A stretch of 64,000 nt of DNA, from positions 2,542,001 through 2,606,000 of the forward strand of contig CM035313.1 of the NCBI GenBank assembly GCA_002900995.3, given 5' to 3'. The notes beneath the pieces were generated by a model. That model ran no database searches. It was not told the origin of the DNA and worked only from the letters and a program-made list of their open reading frames with translations. Positions 24,759-37,800 of this stretch are shown here, in pieces; position 1 is the first letter of the stretch; each line of letters begins with the position of its first letter. Made by a program: the position numbers and the translations under genes. The stretch comes from Ganoderma boninense. Its lineage: Eukaryota; Basidiomycota; Agaricomycetes; Polyporales; Polyporaceae.

Positions 24759-24866
24759 TATCTTTGTGTGTTGGGACCATAGCATATAGTACTAGTTTGG
24801 AGAGGACAGGGCAGTTTTGGATCGTGATTCAGGACATGGTACATGGAAATAGAACAATACTCCAGC

Positions 24867-26271
24867 TCATCCGGAAGACCATCCACGACACGCCCGTTTC
24901 AGCCACCGGGCCTTCTTTGTGTCTGCGGTGTTGCCAAGGTTCCGTAGGGCAGTAAAGCGACGAACCGCGAGCGCACATGTCTCGCCTCTAAACTTCGCCG
25001 CCAAACGCCGATGTATCTTCTCCTGCGAAAACCTCTTAGTCCCACTCGCCACAGAAACGGGAACGTGCGCACCATTACAGGATTATCAGATGACCAACCA
25101 TTCGACCTCTCCGGCAACGTTGGCGTCCAGCCGGGGAGTTGTTTCACTTCCACGTCGCCAAAATGCGCCAACCAGACCTGCCAAATACATTCCTGCCAAT
25201 CTGCGAAGCGGGAGATGTTGGTGAAGAATCGTTCGGTACACCAGGTCGAGTCGTCGCGCGAGATGAGGACGGGAGCTAAGGGAGCGAACGGGAAAGAGGC
25301 ATATTCCCGCACAGTGAAAACCACGGGCTTGCGCTTGTGCAAGCGACCAGTCATAGCCGAGGATGAAGAGGTTTGCTGGCCGACGAGGGTCTTGTACAGG
25401 TTCTTCGGAGGCACATAGGAGAGGTTGCCAGGAAAGAGGACTGTCCTAGGACAGGGAGAGAGCAGACGTGCCAGATTGAGAAACGCATTTGGCCTATTCT
25501 CCGGAATGTGGTCGAGGTGTAAGACGTGCGCCACAAGAGTCTTCCGCAATGAGGGGTTCTCGTTCTGGATCCTCGCCAGTATCGATAGAAGGTCCTTGTG
25601 CTGATACGAGCCAGGCGGATACGGGGTGGCAATGAGAAGGCTTATAGGACCTATGGCAGTGATGCAGCACGGATCGTTGAATGGAAACGGTTCCTCGTAC
25701 CTGTCCACCTTTCTGCCCATGTTACAATTAGGCCCACCTCCTGCTCCCAGACCCAGACACATGCACAAATTGTAGAATATTCCACCGAGGTCCCTAAGAC
25801 GTCCGGATCGAGGGTGAGGGGATGCAACGATGAGACTTTAGACAGTAGGTGATCCAGGGGGAGCCGTTCTAAGGCGGATATTTCAACTATCTCTAGAAAA
25901 CGTGAGTCAGAAAAATTAGGTTAGAATGCGCACATTTGCTCACCTGATCGAAGGGAGGCGGGTGTGGGAGGTCGGGAGAGGCTCCTAGAGGAGATGTAGC
26001 CAGAGAAGAACCAGATACTCAGCAGACAGTAAAGCAAAGCCAAAGTGGGGATGGATGAGCGCAGAGTTATTGGGAGGACGCTGAATAGCCATGCATCAAG
26101 GCGGTGAAGGAGAGGGCTCCTCATGTTGTAAGAGTGGGACCTGGCTCTCCGCGAAACATGACGATCATCCTCAGGCAGAAGGTCACTAGTCGTCTTGCTG
26201 TTAACGAGCGACCCTCGAGGTTTGGGTAGTATGCCTGCGGTCCAAGTTTTGTCCACATTGTCTTCCGTCAT
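24867..26271 (-). CDS. GT49-like (LARGE-type) type II membrane glycosyltransferase
   Basis: Four exons on the minus strand: 26271-25944, 25892-25701, 25650-25079, 25022-24867; 1248 nt, 415 aa. A cytoplasmic N-terminus of about 75 residues precedes one hydrophobic segment (IPTLALLYCLLSIWFFSG), so it should sit in the Golgi or ER membrane. The lumenal part has STICACVWVWEQEVGLIV, WTGPISLLIATPYP, NRPNAFLNLARL, TVLFPGNLSYVPP, FADWQECIWQVWLAHFGDVEV and ends with KFRGETCALAVRRFTALRNL, a pattern I associate with fungal proteins annotated as glycosyltransferase family 49. The usual acidic DxD metal motif after the NALRN-type block appears replaced by PGN, so catalytic activity is doubtful. The last intron (donor GTAATG) is needed to reach the conserved C-terminus in frame. 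It is convergent with BTB gene C, 108 bp apart. Confidence 0.65.
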
Positions 26272-27202
26272 TGCAGCATACAGCCGAGCAAAGCGGATCC
26301 CAGAGTCACAGTGAGCAGGGAAAAGACAAGAGCCAGACGAACTGGCGCCTGCTCAGCTTTCGGCGCTCAGAGCGCTAAGCTCTCGGGCCGGCTTGGGCGC
26401 CCACGATGTTGAGCTCCCGACGCGCTGCGGTGCGTCGTGGATGTTGACTATGACTTGGTTAGCCCCTGCGACAGGCAATACAATGCCTACAGTTCAGTCC
26501 CTTTCATGCACTACTACAGTACGAAATCCTCACATGCATCTCAGTTGCTAGTATTTAGCTTCTTTGCACGAATAATTTTCACCAGTGGTAGCACAGCCCC
26601 ATCGTCGGCCTTGCCTTCGGTCACCGAGGCATGCCCGAAGGGGCGTGGTTCAACCCACCAACTTCCGACTGAACCCTTGCCGTTTCACCGGTGCATATAG
26701 ATTGTGAGCGCAGTCTAGCGATTGATCTTCTCAACGTACCCTATTGACGTGAGAGCTGTATTAGACCAAATCTGCCGAATTTTGAGAACCACTTCAAGTT
26801 CACCGGCTGGCTACTGCCAAAAACCGATCAAGATTAATGCTGAGGATGGGCATTGTCAACCTCGGGGTTTCGCTTGATGACGTCTCTCTATAAAATCCTG
26901 ACACGCACACGCAATACGCCCAGACTCCACAATGATGACTAGCTCGGGTGTCGGATAAGTGCCGATTTCCACGCCTGCGCACGTATGCAAAGCAGGATTT
27001 CCCAAAACCTTGGCTCAGATACGTTCATCCCCCTGTCACGATGCCAATACAGTCCAAATTACTTTCTTCGCAGGTCGATAAAGAATATTGTCGGCGAGGT
27101 TCTCATTTCCCGACGATCCTGTGACCATGGCGTACTTAAACCGGTATCCCCTTACACCTACTAACCCACGACGCCCCTCGCACGCTCTCAGCTTCCCTAG
27201 TC
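26272..27202. other. Intergenic region between divergent GT49-like and reductase genes
   Basis: About 930 bp with no supportable gene. It must hold both promoters. An AT-rich patch lies near 26500-26600. Confidence 0.5.
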
Positions 27203-28498
27203 ATGTCTCACACATCTCAGAAGGCCCTCATCCTCCCAGCGAAACTAGGCCAATTCGTTGTCGGTTTGACTGTCATCCCTCGCCCAGGCCCATCAGAAGT
27301 GCTCGTCCGCATCGAGTCGGCGGCTCTCAATCCCGTGGAGTGGAAGATCCAGACATATGGAGCATACGTGGAGACATACCCCGCCATCCTCGGCACCGAC
27401 GGCGCCGGAACTGTAGAAGAAGTTGGGCCGGAGGTGACCACGCTTGCGAAGGGCGATAGAATGCAAGTGTACCTGTCGTAACTCACGATCAAGCCCCACG
27501 TCTCCTCATCCCCTTCTGTACCTCAGTTTTTGGCAAGGCTTCTTCGAGCCCCAGTATGGCACCTACCAACAGTATTGTGTGGTTCCTGCAGAGTTGGCTG
27601 CCAAGGCAAGCACCGTGACTTCTTCTTCCAATTGAGTGCGCCTGATATAAATGGCGGGCAGATCCCATCGAATTTCTCCTTCGATGCAGTATCAGCTCTG
27701 CCGGTGGCCATCTGCACAGCAGTGCTTGGAATGTACAACCGTAATCCAGCATCGACGAGCGCACACTTCATCCCGCCCTGGGAGCAAGATGGTGCGACCG
27801 CGAACGCTGGGAAACCTGTTCTTATCATGGGAGGTGCCTCCTCCGTTGGACAAGCTGGTGCGTTGGCATCCCTCCATCTAAAAGACTAGTTCTCGTTACT
27901 CAGGTGCATGACAGTTATCCAGATGGCGAAGTTATCTAGGTTCTCACCTATCGTAACCACCGCATCTCCCGACAATTTTTCCCTTTTGAAGACCCTCGGC
28001 GCTGACTACGTGCTCGATCGGAACACGCCCCAGACGGAGCTTCTTTCGCAGATGGCGACCATCGTGGCGGACGCACCATTGACGATTGCATACGATGCGA
28101 TCTCGTCTCCCGAGACACAACAGGTCGCATACAACGCACTTGCGCCTGGAGGTACCATGATTATCACTTGGGAAAAAACCATAACAACCGTGGAAGAACA
28201 GGCGAGTGAAGGCAAGAGGATCGTGGAAGTGTTCGCTAGTGTCTATGTCCCTCAGAACCGAGAGATCGGGGTTGCGCTTTTCAAACAGCTGCCTGGCTGG
28301 CTCGAGTCCAAGGTGTTGCAGGTATCCCTTTTGTTAACTACTGTACTGTACTGTACTTCCGTTTGACCGCGTTTTGTGTAGCCCAACAGGGTGGATGTCA
28401 TCCCAGGTGGCCTCGCGGGGATCAAGTCCGGACTGGAGCATCTCAAGATTGGTGTCAGTGCGACGAAGTTGGTCGTTCATCCTCAAGAAACCTGCTGA
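27203..28498 (+). CDS. Medium-chain dehydrogenase/reductase, enoyl-reductase/ToxD-like
   Basis: Five exons: 27203-27462, 27527-27605, 27662-27857, 27915-28321, 28382-28498; 1059 nt, 352 aa. A GroES-like N-terminal half (VLVRIESAALNPVEWK, PAILGTDGAGTVEEVG, GDRI then FWQGFF) is followed by a Rossmann NAD(P)H-binding half with LIMGGASSVGQ and the LGADYVLDRNT strand. There are no zinc-ligand cysteines, so it belongs to the zinc-independent quinone oxidoreductase/enoyl-reductase branch, in which fungal ToxD-like and trans-enoyl reductases fall. The substrate cannot be told; no biosynthetic cluster lies beside it. Two introns appear to start with GC: AT then GCAAGT at 27463 and AAG then GCAAGC at 27606. 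The family-like junctions GDRIFWQG and LAAKIPSNF support both. For the second, a GT donor at 27615 is also in phase. Confidence 0.86.
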
Positions 28499-31400
28499 TA
28501 AATCTGTTTGTGGATGGAATCGAACACTGGTTTCGTCGGCACATTACCTGTATATGTATTCTTCAGTTTGTCTCTTTGCCATCATGATCCTTGGCAAACG
28601 CGATACTACCTGGTGTTCGCCGGTATTAAGCGCCCCGGCTTATTCCTTCGGCCGGTCCGCCGGAACCTTGAATGCTTGACGCTCTAGCTCAGAGCTGCAA
28701 GAGCTTGTCAACGTCTGTCCCTTTACTTCATTGTCGTCTGGGCTGTTACGTGTCCGTTGTCCACGAGGTATCCTAGTTTCCCTCCGCAATATAGTTCATC
28801 ACATCTGTGGTCATGGCCCGTAAGCTGACGTAGTGATTGAGCTGACAGTTGGCGGACGGTCCTCAGGCTCGGAGTCGACAGGTCCAAAACTTTATCGCCA
28901 TGGTCGAACTCCGCGTTCGTTAAACGCTTGCAACAACCTGGCCACCTATAATAACATCACGTCCTTGACCGAGGAGCGCAACTAGACACGGATGTGCTGT
29001 TCTAGTCAATGTTCAGGGTTCATCTCAACATACGAATATTCTCCTTCGGCGCTTGAAGACCAATTCCCATCGACCTGGCAGACGAATACTTGGTACCTGA
29101 TGGGAAATCGACGTCCACAGAGTGATCCATCGTCAGCCAAAGAAGAGTTCGTATGCCTTCTAGCCTTTATTTGTGCTGATGTTTGCCAGTAGGGATGAAC
29201 CCATGGGCCTTGTTGGTCATCGTCCTGGTACGTAATCCTGTTATCAGATAGGTGCGGCATCACGCCACTCAGTTCGTCGAACTTCGAAGCCAGCTGCCCA
29301 AGCTCGTCCCGCTGGACTATTCGTGGGACCCAGGGAATGTTCCTTCTATTCGCCGCGGACGGATTCAGCATAATGCTTGAGAAATGTTCATGAATACCTT
29401 GCACATCGTCGACCTGGTGGCGCTTGCCATCATCATCTGCCAGTCACCTTGTTCGCCATGGAGAAGTTATGGCACACATACTACTGTGGGAAGCTGAAAG
29501 TCACCGGTCACCACCTACTTCTACTTGTGGCGCTTCTAGTGGGTTTGGTTCCTAGGATCCTCAACTCTGGTCTCGTACCCACCGTCCTTACTCACGCTGC
29601 GGTGGTGGAGTGGGAGTAAAGATGGATGGGTACGAGACAACGGACTTTAACTGCCCTCCACGCTGAACATGGGTACGAGACATCCAATCGCTGTCCACGC
29701 GCCTCTCAACTAATATACAACATTGCAGCTCTTGAGCGTCTGTCGAGATATAAGTACCTAGATCACCCTTTCGAAGCCGATGCGTGCAATAGGCAAGCAC
29801 GGGAACGCGCCTACGCCATCGACGCTTCAACGCGTATATCCCGAACGTACGAGCGCTCCTTCCGATACCAGGACGTCCAATCCTATTGCCACCAAATCCG
29901 TCCGCGGTCAGCAGATTCTGTACGCAGTCTCGACACAAGACCCTCGGCGCGTCAGTGGGAGAGAATTGTGCGGAGCCTAATTCTGTACGTACGATGGTAC
30001 GTGATGGACGTAAGTAGTATCCCATGTTGATGGAGCCCCCCATAGCCGACGTCGTCCACACTGCCAAATTGACCTACAAGTGTTTGCAGCATCCCTGAGA
30101 CGTCCCGATGCTCCCCGTCGTCCCCGGTCGGCAACGGCCTGGCCATCGCAACCCTGCGCGCCCCCTCGGCTGATGCGCCCGCCTTCAGGTTCAGTGGGTC
30201 CCGTCCCCGCCGTGGTCCCGAACCCATAAATTACTTACAGCACTCACTCAATGGCATCGAGGGGGTTCGTTGCCCACCCCTTGTGCCTGCTCCACCCAGG
30301 TCTTCGCTCGGTACGGCCTCACCTCCGTCATCTTCCCTCCCTCCCTCCCTCCCTTCCTCCCTCGCGGCTCATCTCCGTCCGCATATCATTATTCCAACCG
30401 CGTGTGAGAAGACCAAGACATTGCTGATGTATGAATGGTCTCACTCGCGGCGCCCTCGTCCGCACCCGCGCAAGGGCGCCACCGGCTGCAGAAAGTCGCA
30501 GCACATGCACAGGCACAACGAGGGGAAGCAACATTGGGAGGGGAACCTCCTTTGTTGTCGCTCGCGCTGGACCTGAGAAAGCTGCGCGGCCAGCATGGTC
30601 CACCCCCCTTGGCAGCTTGGAGGCGGTCGGATGCACATGCCCAGTTGACATTGCGCATGCATGGCTCAGACCTGGGGTCGACACATGGCTCGCGTCTCTG
30701 ATTCTTACATACAAGCCCTATGGGGCCTTCCACTTCCACGACTCTGTCATTGAGGGTGATTGCCGGGACTGCTCCAGCATTCAGGGGCCAACAGGGGAAA
30801 CTTGTCACTTGATAAAAACTGTACGAACATGTGGCCATGTGTTGCCGCTTTCTCGCTATCTCGATGCTCGCATTGGCGTCGCGGAGCCATCTCAGTCGCC
30901 AACATTCATGTCCGCCATCATGATCTGTCGTTCGGCATTCGGAAAGCCCACGCGACGGGTAAGTCGCGATCGACTTCGCGTATACGTGAGGCATCGCCTC
31001 CTGAGACCATATGGCACGTCTGCACGCCCTCTCGGTTATACTTGGACCTACAAGATCGCAAGATCTTCCAAAACGTAAGCAACATTGAGTCTGGGATATC
31101 CTCCCTAACGAACAATGGTCCATGCTTACATTCGTCGTGAGCAGGGGTCCAACATTACTTCGTCCAAGGAGGCCCTGAAGCCATCGTCCAACGTTGCCCT
31201 TGTTGCAAGTAAAACTCGTCATCGTCTATGTTGTACACGTAAGAGGACACAGAGCTACACATAAGAAAAACCATCGGCGTGAGCATACCACAGCTTGAGA
31301 CAGTGCCGATCTCACCACAAGTGGTAAACAGCCGTCTCGGAGTTATGCAGAATGTTCGCTGATAAGTAAATAAAACGGCATATGGTAACGAAAGATGATA

Positions 31401-31665
31401 CGATAGCGAGAGAACAGATGCGCGGAAACCAGCTCAGCAGTTGTCAGTGATATAAAAAACCGGCTTGTACCACAACAAAGCGGAGGCATAACATGCAGAA
31501 CGGGCGAGGTACTGAGAGGACAGAGACAGTTGATTAGTACGTACAACATACGAGACGACTGGATTCGATTGCGCTAAGACCTGGTATTTTAAAGTTGGAG
31601 TTCCACACGTAGATGCTTATGACGGAACTGGGAATATGTTCGAGAACGTAGAAAAGAGATTGAGA
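28499..31665. other. Gene-poor 3.2-kb interval
   Basis: No gene could be supported. Several short hydrophobic or open stretches occur (for example LLLLVALLVGLVPRILN at about 29515-29565 on +) that might be relics of a membrane-protein gene. A minus-strand frame at 30389-31222 (277 codons) has no recognisable motif, unusual Cys/Arg/Trp content and no splice context, and is not called. A TCCC microsatellite lies at 30334-30353. Confidence 0.5.
30334..30353. repeat. (TCCC)n microsatellite
   Basis: Five tandem CCCT/TCCC units in a larger pyrimidine tract within a gene-poor interval. Confidence 0.8.
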
Positions 31666-34600
31666 CTAGCCAGACCTACGAGGAGGATGCGGTCGGTGGT
31701 GATAGAGGCCCCCGCCACCCGATGGCTGATGATGGGTGCCGGGGACAAATAGGGCGCCCCGATTATGCTGACTCCGCTCTTTACGACGCAAATGAGTCGG
31801 TGGCGGGAACGGTTCCGGAAGACCTTCGTTTGGTCCATCGGAGTAGTAGATCTTCGGCCGCCACGCCTCTTTCTCGTCCATAATGCAGGAGTTCTTGAAC
31901 TTCTCAACAAGAGACTCCTTTCCCCTGAGAACAGAAACAAAGCTTAGCACAAAGGTTGACGAGCGTTTCGAAGTGCGAACTTACTGATATGTCGCATAAC
32001 ACATGTGCAGCGTCTTCTCGCTGGAATACATGTTCCTGGAAGCAAACATTCAAGCTGCTGCTGGGCAAAAACCACGCGTGCCAAGGACGTACCACTTCAC
32101 CCCTATCTGGGTTTTCGCGAAGCGCAAGAGATCTTGGACTGTGATGAAGTTGACGAACGCGTAGCCGACGTTACAGCCTACCAAAGTATTTAAACATCAA
32201 GCAGCATGAAAAGTGAAACCTCAAAACATACCATTCTGAAAGTCCATGCGAAGATACATGAAGTCGATGCGCCGTGGACAGACCTTGTCAATGAAGTTCT
32301 TGAGATCCCTATCGGTCATCTTGTTCGGGATGTTCTTGATCATGACAGTAGTACGGGTATCAACACCACTCTCGATCGCCTGAATGTCGAGGACGTTCTT
32401 GGCGCCTGGAACACGTTGACCTCCAGACGAGACATCGACAGCGTCACCATTAGACCCAAGACGACCCAACCGCTCACTGTATCCATCAGAGCTAGACGCG
32501 ACTTGATGCGTATTGACCCCGACTTCATACGGAGGATGTAGATGTCTTCCTGGCGAGATACTAGCAGGGAGAACGGGAGGTGCATACATAGGCGGCCGCG
32601 ACGGTAGTTGATAATCAACTTGAAGGGGATGAGGTGCAGCGTAAGTCCAGCTCAGTCCATCCACGTCGGGACCATATACCGGGTATGAGTATGGGTGAGG
32701 CGGATAGATGGTCGGGATGTGGATCGGAGCAGCATGTCCATAGACGTAGTGCGGTTCTGCGTACGGATAGGCAGGGCCAGGAGCAGCGATGAACCCAGTC
32801 GGAGGTGGCTGAGTTCCGACGGCCGCGCCGTTGTCAGTAATCGCGCTAATACTGCGGGAGCGCGGAGGAGTGGCGTGAGATGGGTGGAATGCCTGCATGA
32901 GAGGAAACGACATCAAGGTGAGATAGGCTCGTGAAGGAGTTGAACGGTTATAACTACATGCCTTGCCGATGGCATCAAAGAAGAGGTCGTTCGAGGAGCG
33001 GCGTCCATGATCTTGAGACACTTCCTTGGTCTTCTTCAGTTTCCGGATCGCATCTGGAGAGCCCGCGCCTTCGCTAGCGCTTACACTCCTGGGACGCGTG
33101 CGGCCTACAGAAAGTCGGGAACAATTAGGGAACAAGGAGATGAGCTACCCCCGCTATCAGCATGACTAAATAGAAATGTTCCTTACCTTCCATCTCACGT
33201 TGCAACTCGTCCTCCTACCCAAACAAGTTGTCAAGACTGTTCATCGAACATAAATACACGCCATCTTACCGAGTTACGAGCAGCGCCTTGGATCAGCCGC
33301 ACAGGATGTGTCACAAGGGTCTTGTTAGACACGAGGGTAAGGCGAGCACCGAAAATCGTGCGATTATTGAGTGCCTTAAATGCGTTGTCGGCGTCTCTGC
33401 AGTCGTAGTAGTCCACATGAAAAGTCTTCGAGATAATGTGCGTAAATGGCGGAACAACAACATAACCGTGTTTTATCCTCTCACCTGGTCGTGCGGGTCC
33501 GTACCCGCGCCGTCAAATGACGCCAACTCGCCAAATGATGCTAACAAGTTCTGCACGTCTCTTGGAGCAACGAATCGTGCTTCCACCGTGACAAAGAAGG
33601 ATCCATCCATCTGGGCCAGGAAGTCGGACTTGCCTGCGATCTAAAACAGCGATTTCAGAGGTAGCCTTCCAACACTGGACGAATGAACATACCTTTTCCA
33701 CCTGAGCAGGGGATACGAATGCAGCCGCCAACCGAGCATCTCCTAGAGTCGTAACTTGATCGGCCGAGACGTGTCGAAAAGCGCGAGCGGCATGTCGGGT
33801 GTCGTAGAAGGCCAAAAGAACGATGCCATGAGACGGTTGGAAACGCGCGAGAATACCCTTGATGTCCCCCATGCCCGAGAAGGTTTCCCGGAGGTCGCTT
33901 GCCGATGCTGTGGGCGAAACATTGCGGACCTTTCGGGACCAATGGTGACTATATGCACTCATACTGAAGGTCAAACTCGTACGCACCAGGATCAACCGGG
34001 TAGGCTTGTCGCCGGACGTCTCTCCGATGTCGAAGTCAAAGAGAGGCTGTTCATCCTGTCGATCCAGAACGCAAGTCCTCTCATCTCTGGGAGTTATGTC
34101 AACGCCGGCGAGTCCTGTCGCCAAGGTAGAGATGTCTTGCACCGAGTCTGGGGCCGTAATTGCTCCGGAACCGTCATCTGAGGACAGGGATTGCGATCTA
34201 GCGCTTGTTGGGGTAAGGTAACCGACGTTATGCGCAGCAGAGGTCGATGTGGTCATGAATGCCTTGATAGTAGCGGAGAAGGCAGAATGAGCGGAGGAGT
34301 AAACACGGTCGCGTTCGGAAGAGGTGACCCAGCGCAAAGGAGAGTGAGGGTCCGGCGGTGTAGAAGGGGTATCGTTGCTCGCTCCGTTAAAAGACGACGA
34401 GGGCGTCAGCGGAGGTGTGAGGAGAGACGGCGGGCGGCGCGCGAGGTCTGAAATGCTGTCCTTTTTAGTCGGTGACGAGGATGGAGAAGACGCCAGGTCT
34501 AGGGGGCGGAGGTGGGGGCGGTGTCTGGCAGGGCCCTGTAGAGGGAGAGAGGGTGACAGGGAGCCGTAGTGATGCGGAAGCCTGTGAGGCGGAATGAGCA

Positions 34601-34834
34601 AAGAAAATTGTGGATTATCAGGGCATGCAAGAGACGAATGAACGAACCAGAGGTTTGGCAAGGAGGGGGTAGAATGAAGACGGGGAGGGATGGAGGGCTT
34701 TTTGTCGATGAACGCAGACTGGTGGGGATGGGCGTCAGCTAACGTGCGAAGATGATGAGTTGCAGGGCAAACGAGGCGGTACGAACATCTTCCGACTGAT
34801 TGGTGGTGGGGAACGGTACAGCGTGAAGATCCAT
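31666..34834 (-). CDS. mei2: Mei2-like RNA-binding protein (three RRMs)
   Basis: Twelve exons on the minus strand: 34834-34787, 34718-34648, 34581-33987, 33929-33693, 33640-33485, 33425-33270, 33214-33187, 33104-32962, 32892-32232, 32177-32093, 32035-31985, 31924-31666; 2490 nt, 829 aa. RRM1 begins with RLILVRNVSP (about 233-317), RRM2 spans about 318-420 (SFFVTVEARFV, TFHVDYYDCRDADNAF), and the diagnostic Mei2 C-terminal RRM has TRTTVMIKNIPNKM, RIDFMYLRMDF and GCNVGYAFVNF (about 655-790), followed by WNMYSSEKTL and a Pro/His/Gly-rich end. In fission yeast Mei2 drives meiosis by sequestering mRNA-elimination factors and is inactivated by Ran1/Pat1. The first exon (MDLHAVPFP) is inferred from donor GTTCGT and frame. 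The intron 32893-32961 is a GC-AG candidate; it is also open in frame, so retention is possible. Confidence 0.88.
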
Positions 34835-37800
34835 GGGCGTGACGGGGGCCAAGAGGGCGGGGAGGGAGCAATGGGCGAGGCTGGCGAGCAACAGAGATCA
34901 AGGAAAGGCGACGCGTGCGAAGATGGGCAGGAGGAGCGGCCGAACAAGCACAGGCAGTGGCCGCACCAGAAGGGCAGAAAGCAAGACGACGCAGGGAGTC
35001 GGCCAAGAGGAGCAAGGACTGGGAGCGCAAGATCAGGAGCTCGGGGGGCCCGCGCAGCCGCGGGGTGTTTTATATGACGGCAGGCGGGGTTCTGTGAGGC
35101 GAGCGAGACAGAAGGGGAGCCACGGAAGAGAGAGACGATCTCGGACTGGGCTTCCACGCCCGCGCACGACGAGAGACCGGCATCGAAGTCCACGGGGAAA
35201 CATGCGTCGAGCTCTGGCGGTCCCAGTGCCAGCTTCGATAGCCCCGCGGATCCTGGCGCGACCCGAGCACGTTTGGGCAGGAACAGCCCGTGCGCTCTCT
35301 CCGCGCCCCTGCCATATGGGCTACAGATCGGACGTCACCCTCCCTCCATGGGAACCCCTTCCTCGCCTGCGTCCCCCGTCGACCGCCCCCAGCCGCCCAT
35401 CTCCGCCCCAACCGAGCCCTCGACGGCGGCATTCCCGCACCAGCCCGTCTGTCACGCCCACACCGCTTCGGGCGCACGACCCAGCCTGCGCTCCAGCCCG
35501 CCCTGTCCCGCTGCCATTGCCCTGGCAGACAGCCCGGACGTCCGTAGCCAGGCGTTCAGCCCAGTCCACCGAGTGCCACGACAGCGTCTCGGTGGATCCA
35601 TGTGCGGCGCGGGCGACCGCAGGCCGGCGATTCGAGATGCGGGTTGTGGTAATTACAGCGGACAGATATGTGTGAACCACATCAGCGCCGACAGCCAGAG
35701 ACAAGGTTCGCACGAGAGCATTTCCAGTCGTGTCTATTCATAGCCAGCCGTCGAGTGTGACGAGAAACACAACCAAGCGTCAGAGCCCTGACAGAAGGAA
35801 TCCGAATAGGCGTCGCTCGCTCTCGGAAGCAGCCCTCCCTTTCCAGAGCCCGCCCTCGACCCTTTCCCACGCCACAATCGTGTTCTTGGCTCAGTCTGTG
35901 ACCGTCTCTCCGCCTCCGAGCCCAAGTCCGCCCACATCCTCTGTCCCCCGCCGCATGCTCTCTATTCACCATGCACCCACCCAGGCACTTCCCTTATCCC
36001 GGCTTATATTGACTGCCCGTATGCAACTCCCCGCACGGCATGGCATCGTTCTCGCGTTCAACGGAGCTCACGGAGCTGGTGCGCGGACTTCCTATTTTCA
36101 GCCTCAGCGCCTCCGACGTATCCACGCCATCCCATGCGGCTCCCGGCCCACTCGTCCTTCCCAACACCACACCCGCATCTGACGTCGGCTGCCTTCACTT
36201 GGCCTACAAGGAGTGTTGTTACCTGGTTTGTGCGTCCCAAACGCCTGCAGCAGCCTTTACGGCCACGAATGCGCCACCTCCGAACGACGAACCAAGGCCA
36301 CGGCATGTCACGACAATCTGTCTCGGACAGAAGGCCCAACGGGCTTCGGCGCAAATTGTGATCGGTGTCCACGGCTCCACCACCCTTCTACGCCGACGCC
36401 AGAACGCTTTCCAGAACAATGTACTACCAGTCTATCACACGCAACGAGTCTATCATCCGCCTCCGCACGTCTTGGAATGGGCATATACCGTGCGTGGATC
36501 GTGCTACAGATGGCCAGACATCCTTGCAATTGTCTCTACACTGAAGCTCGGTCCCACAGATCCTATGTCGCATTCTTATGATACAGTGCGTTGGCTTCTT
36601 TCGCACAAGACTGTAATTCCGATGCCGACGACCGACGGCCAACAATAGCGTACCCCGGTCCTCTGAAACAAAGGCGAAACCCTGCTCAGGGTACATACAC
36701 CCGTGCCTGCAAATGAATGCAAAAGGAACCCACGTCAATGCCATAACGTACGGACCGTCAATGTTTCAATACACTCGACGTTATCTCTCGCATCGTCAGC
36801 ATGCGGAAAGCATTGCAAATGCAAACCCTTCGTTTAGATTGCCCAGATTCTGAATCTCCCCTGCTGTTCCCCAAATCTGAAGCTCGGACTAATTCTTCCC
36901 CCCTTCTCTCCAGGCACCCAGCTTCCCCCCTTCCATGCACCTTCTCCAGGCGCTCCCGAACGTACTCCGATTGGCGTGCAGCTTGCAACCACTAGTAAGC
37001 GTTTACCGACGGCATGCGCAGGGTTCTAGGAGAGAGCTCGGCCAGCGTGCGAGCGAGGGTTGGAGAGTCCCAGCTTCTACCCCAAGAAGGGAACCGCCTA
37101 GCTTGATGCCTGGCCCGGGCGTCATGCATCCCCGGTTCCCAAAGCCTGGATCTCATCCATCTTGCTGCTTCGTCAATCAGACTGGCTTCTCTGTGATCCG
37201 GCCCAGCCACTTCTCCATAGACAGGGCAAGAACGATGCTTCAATTGTCGACCGTCTTCAGCGACTGTCCCGTCGTCGTCAGGCTGCCCCGCGTTAAGTCC
37301 GCCAGGGAAACGGCCCTGCGTGGGGTGCCTGACCTTAGTGCCTCCTGTTTAGTAGCTCCCCGTCTCCGCCGAAAATTCTGGACTCCCGGACAGCGGGGAC
37401 CGCGCGCATTCGGAGTGCGCATTGCCAGGAATATAGAGCTAGTGCCGTTGGAGAGTTCCGTCTGATTGGTCGAGCACGGCGCGATTTTTTCCTCGATATT
37501 CCTCAAATTTTTCTTCGGTTCGCCGTCATTCAGATACCAGAAGCATTCCTGCGGTTTCATGCAGACGCGCGGGTGCTCGACGCCGGCGACTGAGACCCCG
37601 TGGCCGGGCGGTTCAGTTTCACGTCTCCAATGCCAAGGTCGCGCATGCCTCCCCGGCCCGCTTCTCTTCCAGGAGCCGTGGAGAACTAGGGTGCTCACGC
37701 CCAGCCGAATACGTGGCAGGTGGGTACCAGCGGCCATGCCTTGCATTGCCATCATGAGCTGTCTTGTTGCAGGCTGCAGCTTGTCGCCGGGCTGCTCCCA

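Noticed and set aside
30389..31222. 277-codon open frame on the minus strand
   Set aside because: No recognisable domain, odd Cys/Arg/Trp content and an overlapping 215-codon frame on the other strand; probably chance.
36040..36648. 202-codon + frame beginning MASFSRSTELTELV
   Set aside because: No motif or family resemblance and no supporting intron pattern; left as non-coding until transcript data exist.
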